Assembly: GCA_018650465.1 (NCBI GenBank)
Contig: JABIFY010000157.1
Span: 1 to 52,867 of the forward strand
Source: Alphaproteobacteria bacterium
Lineage (GTDB): Bacteria > Pseudomonadota > Alphaproteobacteria > UBA2966
Length of the DNA: 52,867 bases
Direction of reading: 5' to 3'
Position 1 is the first letter of the stretch; each line of letters opens with the position of its first letter. Below, one piece after another: positions 1 to 5,571 of this stretch. A model generated the notes under the pieces. That model was not told where the DNA came from, did no database searches, and worked only from the letters and a program-made list of their open reading frames with translations. The translations under genes were made by a program, and so were the position numbers.

Positions 1-123
1 CATTGTTCTAGGTCAAATGTTTATCACACAATTTCTCCTGGACCAATATTCGGCCTAACTGCTGGTCGTCCAAAAGCCAGTAGTCTTTATTGTGAAGTTC
101 GTGGTGTGACACACAAAACGATT

Positions 124-145
124 TGTCCGTTTTGGGTCAACAATC
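124..145 (+). repeat. Flanking direct repeat, left copy
   Basis: TGTCCGTTTTGGGTCAACAA and two more bases match the copy at 1637-1658 at 19 of 22 positions. The two copies bracket the DmdA-like gene in the same orientation. Similar 'TGTCCGCTTTTGGGT' words are common intergenic repeats in alphaproteobacteria, so this may be a dispersed repeat rather than a mobile-element end. The rest of 1-380 shows no gene that I can support. Confidence 0.5.
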
Positions 146-380
146 ACCGTTTTTGACCATGTCAGACCACGTCCGTTCCACCCCGCATAACGGACTATCT
201 GGCAAAAAATGTCCGGTTAGCGCTTCATAGCGGAAGTAAATTGGCAGTGGTAGAATGGTCTGAATCTAGCCAGGAACGGTCATTTTTCTGTATTGATGAA
301 GTCCTGAAAGTCGGTTATTGGCCGGGCGGCTTATATTTGTGGAAACGCAATGCCTGCAGATCGCCGGTGCTTCGATCTTG

Positions 381-1520
381 TTACTTGCCAGGCTGGGGCA
401 TTGGTGTGCCTGGCTCGACTAATGGCTCGGGAACAACTTCGCCTTTGAAGGAACGGCCCTCGCCTTTGAACTCCAGCTTGGTTCCAAGATCAGAAAACCT
501 GCTTTCAAGTAGCGCGAGACCGATGTTTGATTGGCGCCGTGGCGAATGACAAACGGCGCGCACGGTTCCGGCAATACTACCATCAACCCGAGCCACCCAT
601 GGGTGCTCATTGAAAGTGACGGGGTCTCCATCAAACACAATTCCAACCAGTTTTCGTTCTGGCCCTTCTTCTGCGATCCGGGTCAATGCCTGCTTGCCAA
701 CAAATTCGTCGTCCCGGTCCAGATCAATCATTCTCCCCAAACCAAATTCGAAAGGCGAACTATCAGGGAGAGTATCTGCGCTAAATGAGAGCAACCCACT
801 TTCCACACGTTCAATATAGTTTGGTGCACCAGGACCAATGTCGAATGGAGTTCCTGCTTCCTTTACCATATCCCAAAGTGCCGCACCGCGCGTCCCGTCG
901 CACAAATACAATTCATACCCTCCTTGTTTCGACCAGCCCGACCTGGCGACAACCAAAGGAATCCCTTCAATCTCTGTCTGCTTGAACCAAAAGTGCTTTA
1001 AGTCGCGAACCCAATCACCAAACAAATCCGCAACCACTTCAACGGCTTTCGGCCCCTGAATGGCCATCGGGCTCACATCCGGCTCATGCACGGCGACCTC
1101 ATATCCTCTTTCATTTGCAATAGCGCGAACCCACAGCAACATATCACTGTCGGCAATTGAGAACCAAAACTTATGCTCTTCCAGGCGCAGTAATACCGGG
1201 TCATTGAGCAAGCGACCTCCATGGTCGCAGATCGGCACATATTTGCCCCGGCCTATTTCAAGACCCTTTAAATCTCGCGGCGTTAAATACCGAACAAAAC
1301 GCTCGGCATCCGGCCCAATAATCTCAACTTGACGCTGGGCAGCGACATCCCACATCGCAACTCCCTCAAGCAGGCGATTATATTCCGCCGCAGTATCACC
1401 ATATGACACCGGCATATACATCTGATTGTAGATCGTCATGTGGGTGACGCCGTCGGCGACGGTTCGATTAAAGTAAGGAGATTTCCGTTCTCGCGGCCCC
1501 ATCGCAATTTGGAAAGTCAT
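381..1520 (-). CDS. dmdA: DmdA-family (GcvT-fold) folate-dependent demethylase, probable DMSP demethylase
   Basis: The 379-residue protein has the GcvT/aminomethyltransferase fold and closely resembles dimethylsulfoniopropionate demethylase DmdA as I remember it. Shared blocks include MWDVAAQRQVEIIGPDA (about 55-71), TPRDL, DHGGRLLNDPV, EPDVSPMAIQGP, VARSGWSKQGGYELY and IERVESGLLS. DmdA moves a methyl group from DMSP to tetrahydrofolate, giving methylmercaptopropionate, in the cytoplasm. Its length is close to the usual 365-380. The ATG at 1520 has AGGGA eight bases upstream. It reads in the same direction as the satellite genes to its right but is 247 bases away from them, and near-identical 22-base motifs lie on both sides of it. 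Substrate specificity cannot be settled from the sequence: a related GcvT-family demethylase or oxidoreductase partner is the alternative. Whether it belongs to the island is unknown. Confidence 0.72.
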   Translation of the reverse strand: MTFQIAMGPRERKSPYFNRTVADGVTHMTIYNQMYMPVSYGDTAAEYNRLLEGVAMWDVAAQRQVEIIGPDAERFVRYLTPRDLKGLEIGRGKYVPICDHGGRLLNDPVLLRLEEHKFWFSIADSDMLLWVRAIANERGYEVAVHEPDVSPMAIQGPKAVEVVADLFGDWVRDLKHFWFKQTEIEGIPLVVARSGWSKQGGYELYLCDGTRGAALWDMVKEAGTPFDIGPGAPNYIERVESGLLSFSADTLPDSSPFEFGLGRMIDLDRDDEFVGKQALTRIAEEGPERKLVGIVFDGDPVTFNEHPWVARVDGSIAGTVRAVCHSPRRQSNIGLALLESRFSDLGTKLEFKGEGRSFKGEVVPEPLVEPGTPMPQPGK

Positions 1521-1636
1521 ATCTGGTCCCTAGCGCTGATTTCGTTCCAAGTTTCGATTTCCATTACGCCTTGCCAAACCTATATGCAACATTAAAATAC
1601 AGGTGAGCAAAAACAATTTCGATGATGCTTTGGAAA

Positions 1637-1658
1637 TGTCCGCTTGGGGTCAACAACC
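1637..1658 (+). repeat. Flanking direct repeat, right copy
   Basis: TGTCCGCTTGGGGTCAACAA and two more bases match the copy at 124-145. It lies in the 247-base gap between the DmdA-like gene and the ADP-ribosyltransferase-like gene. A second 'AATGTCCG' word occurs at about 1719. Nothing else in the gap is recognisable: there is no copy of the tRNA-Arg 3' end and no gene. Confidence 0.5.
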
Positions 1659-1767
1659 GACCTTTTCAGCTTAACCAATCCACGACCGCTTCACCCCCGA
1701 AAGCAGACCTTGTTGTCCAAAATGTCCGTAAAGTGCGGGTGACCTCAACCGGTCATTAAAACACCAT

Positions 1768-2160
1768 TCAAGCCCACAGTGTTATGGGCGGGGGGCATTT
1801 ACTTCTCACTTCGGTCCAGGGCACTTCTTTGAAATCTTTTATGACTTCTCCCAAGGGGTAGATGTCCTCGCAAACACTCACTTCATATTCCCAGTCGCAC
1901 TCTCCTTCTCCATAAAACGGATCACTGTAGGGTGTCAACGCATACATGTTGTCGAGTAGATCCTCGGCCTTTAAACGAATAACAAATGGAGAGGACGTAT
2001 CTGTCCATGCGCTTAAATTAGCAAAATAGAGGGCTGGCTCATATTTTGAACTCAAACAAACTCGCGGCATATTGGCCGTCGTAGTCCGCAGACAATCTTC
2101 TTCCAATATCTGCTTCAGACGAAGTTTCGACGTACCGTGATACAAAATCATTGATTTCAT
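1768..2160 (-). CDS. Putative ADP-ribosyltransferase-fold protein
   Basis: This 130-residue protein begins with ILYHGTSKLRLKQILEE, the pattern of the first strand and helix of ADP-ribosyltransferase (ART) folds, with a nicotinamide-binding HGT. It continues with CLSSKYEPALYFA, matching the second conserved block, and later WEYEVSV, where ARTs keep a Glu. The overall pattern resembles the KptA/DarT/phage-ART superfamily more than a named family. It lies 25 bases downstream of the terminase nuclease gene and is probably co-transcribed. In a satellite this distal position often holds cargo, so an effector against host, helper or rival phage is possible, but that is inference. The start may be the ATG at 2160 or the third-codon-later ATG at 2151, which has a better-spaced GAAAG. 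No antitoxin is visible. Confidence 0.5.
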   Translation of the reverse strand: MKSMILYHGTSKLRLKQILEEDCLRTTTANMPRVCLSSKYEPALYFANLSAWTDTSSPFVIRLKAEDLLDNMYALTPYSDPFYGEGECDWEYEVSVCEDIYPLGEVIKDFKEVPWTEVRSKCPPPITLWA

Positions 2161-2185
2161 TCTTTCAGTAGTTCTTTTACGTGCG

Positions 2186-2740
2186 CTATTGACGCGTCCG
2201 GTCTGGCCCGATTTCTTGGGTTACTGCCAGCGCCACGGCAATCACCAGGTCGTCATGTTCACACACTCCGTTGAACGTGACATTTCCCCTGTCGGTGAAC
2301 TCGGCCTGAAACGCTCCTAACTCAGCTTTCAGTGCCGCGGTATATGGCAACCCCTCGGCAATCTTCAGAAGTCCACTTTCAAGCGCGACGCTGAGGCCGC
2401 GTAACAGCACCCGCTTAGGCACTCGCCAGATACCGTTAACGCACCTGGTCTCCCGGCCTGACGTGATAGAAACGCCGAATGGCTCAACACCCTTGGCAAT
2501 CAGCATGTCCCTTACGGGCCGCCCAACGCCTGTAGCGTCCATAACAAGGCGGCTACCAAGGAGAGACGCCTGCAAACCTGAAAGGCGCTCCACAACGCCC
2601 GTATAACTTTCCCCCAATGGCACCCGTTCGATATGCCGAAGGTTCAGTTCTCGGTTGTGTGTTTGACGCGGGTCAAATTCAATAACTGCTATTGCCGAAT
2701 AATCGACTGCCTGACCCAAATCCACACCAATCACAAACAT
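2186..2740 (-). CDS. Terminase large subunit nuclease-like protein, intact copy
   Basis: The 184-residue protein has an RNase-H-like fold as in the C-terminal nuclease of large terminases. The three acidic positions are in GVDLGQ (D7), VMDATGVG (D68) and EHDDLVIA (D163/D164). The start at 2740 was chosen because it gives a TGATG overlap with the stop of the upstream paralogue and begins right at the first strand. A longer reading from 2785 is possible but adds an unrelated 15-residue head. It is the last of four coupled packaging genes. Presumed role: cutting concatemeric DNA during packaging, together with the separately encoded ATPase. There are no signs of decay. Confidence 0.7.
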   Translation of the reverse strand: MFVIGVDLGQAVDYSAIAVIEFDPRQTHNRELNLRHIERVPLGESYTGVVERLSGLQASLLGSRLVMDATGVGRPVRDMLIAKGVEPFGVSITSGRETRCVNGIWRVPKRVLLRGLSVALESGLLKIAEGLPYTAALKAELGAFQAEFTDRGNVTFNGVCEHDDLVIAVALAVTQEIGPDRTRQ

Positions 2741-3414
2741 CAGGCCATCCAGGAGAGATTCTGATTGGCGACTTTGCGTTTCCAACCATCGTCAAGGCGG
2801 CGAGGACGAGGCACATTTCTTCCCGCCCTCCAGTTGGCTAGACCGACAGCAAATACAAGGTCATCAAATTCGCCCTCTCGCCAGCTTTCAAGATCGCTAC
2901 CGTTAATGACAGGAGCGCGAAGTTTGAACGCCTGTAGCTCCTTCACCAGCGTCGGCACCAGTTCCAGTTCGCTGGCCATATCCAGCCGGTCGGACTGCAA
3001 TGAAACCTGCAATCCTCCGACAAGCTCCGTTTTTGCCAGACGCCATCCGCTCGTATCGTCGCCATCTTCGTCAGTCCCCGCAGTGATGGCGACCTGAATT
3101 GGCTTCAATCCGGATTCCTTGATGAGCTTGCCAACGCTCCGACCCGTCCCGGTCACGTCAACAACAAGGTCCGTTTGACGTGCCTGTTCCTTGTCCTTCA
3201 GGGCGTCGATACGCTCGGCCAGAAGATCAATCATTTGCGGATAACGTACGTCCATCGGCACGCGCTCCAGATGGCGAAGTCGCAGGGCGTGATTGAAGGG
3301 TTTCCAGTTATCCCGCACCCTTGTCTCCTGTTCCAATATTGCGATTGAAGTGGGCTGCATCATTGAACCAACTGAAACGCCGACAATGTAGTGCGTGCAA
3401 ATATTTCTGTTCAT
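2740..3414 (-). CDS. Terminase large subunit nuclease-like protein, first catalytic Asp missing
   Basis: At 224 residues it is a clear paralogue of the next gene. The order of motifs is the same: GVSVGS (13-17), then RHLERVP, VVDVTGTGRSV (D86), QVAITAG, LQVSLQS and FDDLVFAVGLA (D184/D185). The first strand reads VSVG where the sister has VDLG, so the first metal-binding Asp is Ser14. The protein may therefore be a non-cleaving partner or a structural linker to the ATPase. It overlaps the ATPase stop by ATGA (3411-3414), and its own stop overlaps the next start. It is also longer at the C-terminus, with a basic tail (PRPRRLDDGWKRK). It occupies exactly the place where the nuclease domain follows in ordinary one-piece TerL. 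Confidence 0.68.
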   Translation of the reverse strand: MNRNICTHYIVGVSVGSMMQPTSIAILEQETRVRDNWKPFNHALRLRHLERVPMDVRYPQMIDLLAERIDALKDKEQARQTDLVVDVTGTGRSVGKLIKESGLKPIQVAITAGTDEDGDDTSGWRLAKTELVGGLQVSLQSDRLDMASELELVPTLVKELQAFKLRAPVINGSDLESWREGEFDDLVFAVGLANWRAGRNVPRPRRLDDGWKRKVANQNLSWMA

Positions 3415-4208
3415 GAGACTTCCTCGAACTCCAGGGGTTTAACATTCGTCGAACCGAAGAACAGCGGCTTAACTTCGTCCGTAATTGCGCGGTCAATATC
3501 GGAGGTTCGGAACAACTGATTTGCTGCATCCATGAACTTACATTCGTACTCCTGCAAGAAAGTCCATTCGCCATATGTCCGCCGTTCCTTTTGCAGGTGT
3601 TCTTCTGTAATCCGCGGGCAGTCTTCAGCAGTGACTTCGATACGATCCCAGTCATCGCCGCCGTTCTCCCACGCCTCATAGAAATGCCCACGACGACCGT
3701 TCGGTGTGCTCATCAGGATCAACCTGCCCTGAGACACCGCCAGCATGGGACGGATCGCTATATTGAAGCCGTCGTCAACGAACGCCGCTTCATCTTCGAT
3801 AATCAGGCTCGGCGCACTGAAGCCACGCACGGTGTCAGCCGATCCGGGCAGACAGACGACCCGCGAGCCATTGGAAAGTTCAAAGCTGGTCCGGTTGTCC
3901 TCTTGCAGCTTTAGCCCATTGTTCATGCGCTTGCGAAATTCTGTCACCTTGGAAAACAGCAACGAACTCTGTCGCTGCGACGGGCTGCCCAGTAGCACCA
4001 GCGATCCAGGGGAATATGTTGCTGTGTGAAGGGCCTTGATTGCCGTGGTGGTGCTTTTCCCTGATTGACGGCAGCAATTCAGCAGAACCTGATTTGAGGT
4101 ACTGCGAAGCAGGTTTGCCTGCCAAGGATCAGGTTCAAAGTCGAGTTTATCCTGAGCAAACGTAACCGGGTCCAAAGCGGACAGAAGATCAAGAGCCAAA
4201 CTACCCAT
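3411..4208 (-). CDS. terL: Terminase large subunit, ATPase domain only
   Basis: The ATP-driven DNA-packaging motor domain, 265 residues from the ATG at 4208. Walker A is CCRQSGKSTTTA (about 45-56), Walker B is SLIIEDEAA (134-142), and coupling motif III is LMSTPNGRRG (165-174). Near the end, FLQEYECKF and QLFRTSDIDRAI are typical of the hinge before the nuclease domain, but the protein stops about 25 residues later. Ordinary TerL is 400-600 residues with the nuclease attached; here the nuclease follows as separate genes. The 4208 start overlaps the terS stop by eight bases (ATGGGTAG); the ATG at 4238 is the alternative. It acts in the cytoplasm, docking on a portal, which this island does not encode and a helper phage would have to provide. 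Confidence 0.85.
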   Translation of the reverse strand: MGSLALDLLSALDPVTFAQDKLDFEPDPWQANLLRSTSNQVLLNCCRQSGKSTTTAIKALHTATYSPGSLVLLGSPSQRQSSLLFSKVTEFRKRMNNGLKLQEDNRTSFELSNGSRVVCLPGSADTVRGFSAPSLIIEDEAAFVDDGFNIAIRPMLAVSQGRLILMSTPNGRRGHFYEAWENGGDDWDRIEVTAEDCPRITEEHLQKERRTYGEWTFLQEYECKFMDAANQLFRTSDIDRAITDEVKPLFFGSTNVKPLEFEEVS

Positions 4209-4677
4209 TGCGGCTCTCCAGAGTCCGTAGAGAGTCACTGACGGCTTTTAGAGCACTCGGGTAGGGTTTGAGCGCCAACAGCACTGTAGCACGCACCACG
4301 GCCCATTCATGGGATGTTGAGAAGTCTATCGTGCCGGAGTGCTGAACCTTGTCTGTCAGTTTTCCGAGCAGTTTGGCTTGACCCATTATGGCGTTGACTG
4401 CTGCCGAGCATTGCGCTTTTTCCACAGCCAACTTGCTCACAGCCTCCAGATCCGCCACGAGGCTGTCTACCGTAACATTGTGGCGCTTTTGGTGGGTTTT
4501 TTGAAGCTCAGAAATTCTTGCCGAAATCTTGCCGTTGTCGGTAAGTTCCTTCGCCTTTCGGTTTTCTGTCTCCGGTTTCATATTTTCGCACGAATAAGCC
4601 TGTCGATACGCTGCCGTAGCGTTGCCGGTTTCAATGTAGGCCAGGCAAAAAGCTTCTTGCTTGGGTGTGAGGTTCAT
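4201..4677 (-). CDS. terS: Terminase small subunit
   Basis: Its 158 residues begin with LTPKQEAFCLAYIETGNATAAYRQAY, the N-terminal DNA-binding helix-turn-helix signature of the Terminase_2 family. A helical oligomerisation region follows (about 60-110). TerS recognises the packaging site and passes DNA to the large subunit. In gene-transfer satellites of the PICI type a dedicated TerS redirects packaging to the satellite genome. Here it heads a tightly coupled packaging operon: 24 bases after the RHH gene, and overlapping terL by eight bases. The ribosome-binding site (GGGAAAACC) is weak. The DNA site it recognises is not identifiable by eye. Confidence 0.88.
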   Translation of the reverse strand: MNLTPKQEAFCLAYIETGNATAAYRQAYSCENMKPETENRKAKELTDNGKISARISELQKTHQKRHNVTVDSLVADLEAVSKLAVEKAQCSAAVNAIMGQAKLLGKLTDKVQHSGTIDFSTSHEWAVVRATVLLALKPYPSALKAVSDSLRTLESRNG

Positions 4678-4701
4678 TGTTGGTTTTCCCGGTCCGCTTG
4701 G

Positions 4702-4878
4702 CTAGGCAAGAGTATTGTTGTTTTTGGCGTTCATTGAGCGAAGGCGATACCGCAAACTACCTCGGATAAATTCCGACATGGATTGGCCTTCTTTCGAGGC
4801 AGCCTCCTTCACATCAGAAAGCAACAACGCCGATGCTTTAAACCTGGCCAGTTCGCTAAATTCGGTTGCGGTTCTCAT
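4702..4878 (-). CDS. Small ribbon-helix-helix DNA-binding protein
   Basis: A 58-residue gene, easy to miss because of its size. The sequence fits the Arc/MetJ-type RHH: a strand around RFKASALLL (12-20), helix SDVKEAASKEG (21-31), turn, and helix SMSEFIRGSLRYRLR (33-47). The start at 4878 is preceded by AGGAG nine bases upstream. An overlapping ATG at 4882 leads to a short dead frame. It is the first gene after the predicted promoter at 4916-4944, which abuts the palindrome CGTTACCGGTAACG, so it may autoregulate the packaging operon. Function as a regulator is inference from fold and position. Confidence 0.7.
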   Translation of the reverse strand: MRTATEFSELARFKASALLLSDVKEAASKEGQSMSEFIRGSLRYRLRSMNAKNNNTLA

Positions 4879-4915
4879 TCATTCAATCTCCTGAATTGGC
4901 CTTCTGTTAGCCACG

Positions 4916-4956
4916 ATTATACTTTCGGCCAAGACGGTCTGGCGTTACCGGTAACG
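4916..4956 (-). promoter_or_regulatory. Predicted packaging-operon promoter with palindromic operator
   Basis: A perfect TATAAT lies on the minus strand at 4921-4916. At 17 bases spacing the -35 position reads CGCCAG, far from consensus. Directly upstream, overlapping that -35 by two bases, is the perfect 14-base palindrome CGTTACCGGTAACG (4943-4956). A strong -10 with no -35 next to a dyad is the form of an activator-dependent, or RHH-controlled, promoter. The palindrome also overlaps the stop codon of the gene upstream. Confidence 0.5.
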
Positions 4957-5175
4957 GTTTTTTTTCCAATCTTCGATTGCGGCCCTGATTGCATCTGCAA
5001 TTGCCCTTGGGTTTGAGTTGTCAAAATACAGTCCCGCGTTCGCCAAGGCCTCAAGGTCACCGGCGTCAACCTCAAGCTTCACGCAACAACGGTTTGAGTT
5101 TATCCGTTGTCGATAGGCCTTCTGATTAAGGGCTTTGCGTGTGGGAGTGCGCGACGACATGACCAATAGCCTCAA
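4945..5175 (-). CDS. Small hypothetical island protein
   Basis: I do not recognise the family. From ATG 5160 it is 71 residues; from TTG 5175 it is 76. The sequence is basic at the N-terminus (RTPTRKALNQKAYRQR), followed by CCVKLEVDAGDLEALANAGLYFDNSNPRAIADAIRAAIEDW, which reads like a strand plus two helices, perhaps a small DNA-binding or RHH-like protein. The TTG start would overlap a preceding 42-codon ORF by TTGA, arguing for coupled translation. It sits between the putative origin and the packaging promoter. Confidence 0.6.
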   Translation of the reverse strand: MRLLVMSSRTPTRKALNQKAYRQRINSNRCCVKLEVDAGDLEALANAGLYFDNSNPRAIADAIRAAIEDWKKNRYR

Positions 5176-5300
5176 GCCGAAGCCAGTTTGCGGGCAACGG
5201 CAGGAAGCAGCTGTTCATTCAAACTATCTTCCGGCAACGGCCCGATTTCGAATGTCGTCTTTTTGCCTTCCCAGGCTTTCAGCGTTTTCAGTGCTTTCAA
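5172..5300 (-). CDS. Possible 42-residue ORF
   Basis: Weak candidate. A TTG start at 5300, preceded by GAGAG four bases upstream, opens a 42-residue frame with protein-like composition (KALKTLKAWEGKK, then TFEIGPLPEDSLNEQLLPAVA). Its TGA overlaps the TTG start of the next gene. There is no ATG or GTG start and no recognised family. The run of purines and the tight overlap favour a real gene; the rare start and size argue against it. Confidence 0.3.
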   Translation of the reverse strand: MKALKTLKAWEGKKTTFEIGPLPEDSLNEQLLPAVARKLASA

Positions 5301-5322
5301 AACTCTCTCTTTCAGTTTCTAA

Positions 5323-5381
5323 CCCCTACGTAAAAACGGGGGGTGGCCCCCGAAGGGCCAACCCCCTTACGTAGTAAGGGG
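5323..5381. repeat. Long cruciform-forming inverted repeat
   Basis: Nested inverted repeats: CCCCTACGTAA (5323-5333) pairs with TTACGTAG-taa-GGGG (5367-5381). Inside it GGGGGGTGGCCC (5338-5349) pairs with GGGCCAACCCCC (5355-5366) with one mismatch, leaving a five-base loop. No T-run follows on either strand, so a terminator is unlikely. Together with the TCCGCCA cluster next to it, this looks like part of a replication origin; a packaging site is another option. Confidence 0.6.
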
Positions 5382-5388
5382 GATACAT

Positions 5389-5561
5389 CTCCGCCAGAAC
5401 TTCCGCCAAACCTCCGCCCTTTTTCTGTTTGTTTTCAAAGGCTGATTGTTTCGTCTTCTAACCTCCGCCAACTTCCGCCAGACTTCTCCGCCATGACCTC
5501 CGCCAAATTGTTCTTTAATATCAATGGTCGAATCTGAGCCATTCCGAACCTCCGCCAACTT
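5389..5561 (+). repeat. Eight TCCGCCA direct repeats, candidate iterons/origin
   Basis: Copies of TCCGCCA (one ends in C) start at 5390, 5402, 5413, 5464, 5474, 5487, 5499 and 5551, mostly within (A)CYTCCGCCAAM. Spacings are 10-13 bases inside the groups, and about 51-52 bases separate the groups. One gap is T-rich and could melt easily. The cluster is intergenic, just after the stop of the primase-helicase gene. PICI and P4-like satellites place iteron origins beside their replication gene, so this is the likely origin of the island. Binding by the primase-helicase is inference. Confidence 0.6.
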
Positions 5562-5571
5562 GTGAGGGGTT

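Noticed and set aside
241-549. Rightward frame over the end of the DmdA-like gene
   Set aside because: Lies opposite a well-supported gene, has no family features and no ribosome-binding site.
5367-5558. 63-codon minus-strand frame beside the primase gene
   Set aside because: Its repeated EVWRK-like text is only the translation of the TCCGCCA repeats; better read as iterons.
5389-5561. CRISPR-like array
   Set aside because: The repeat is only 7-11 bases and the spacing 10-13 or 51-52; CRISPR repeats are longer with regular spacers, and there are no cas genes.
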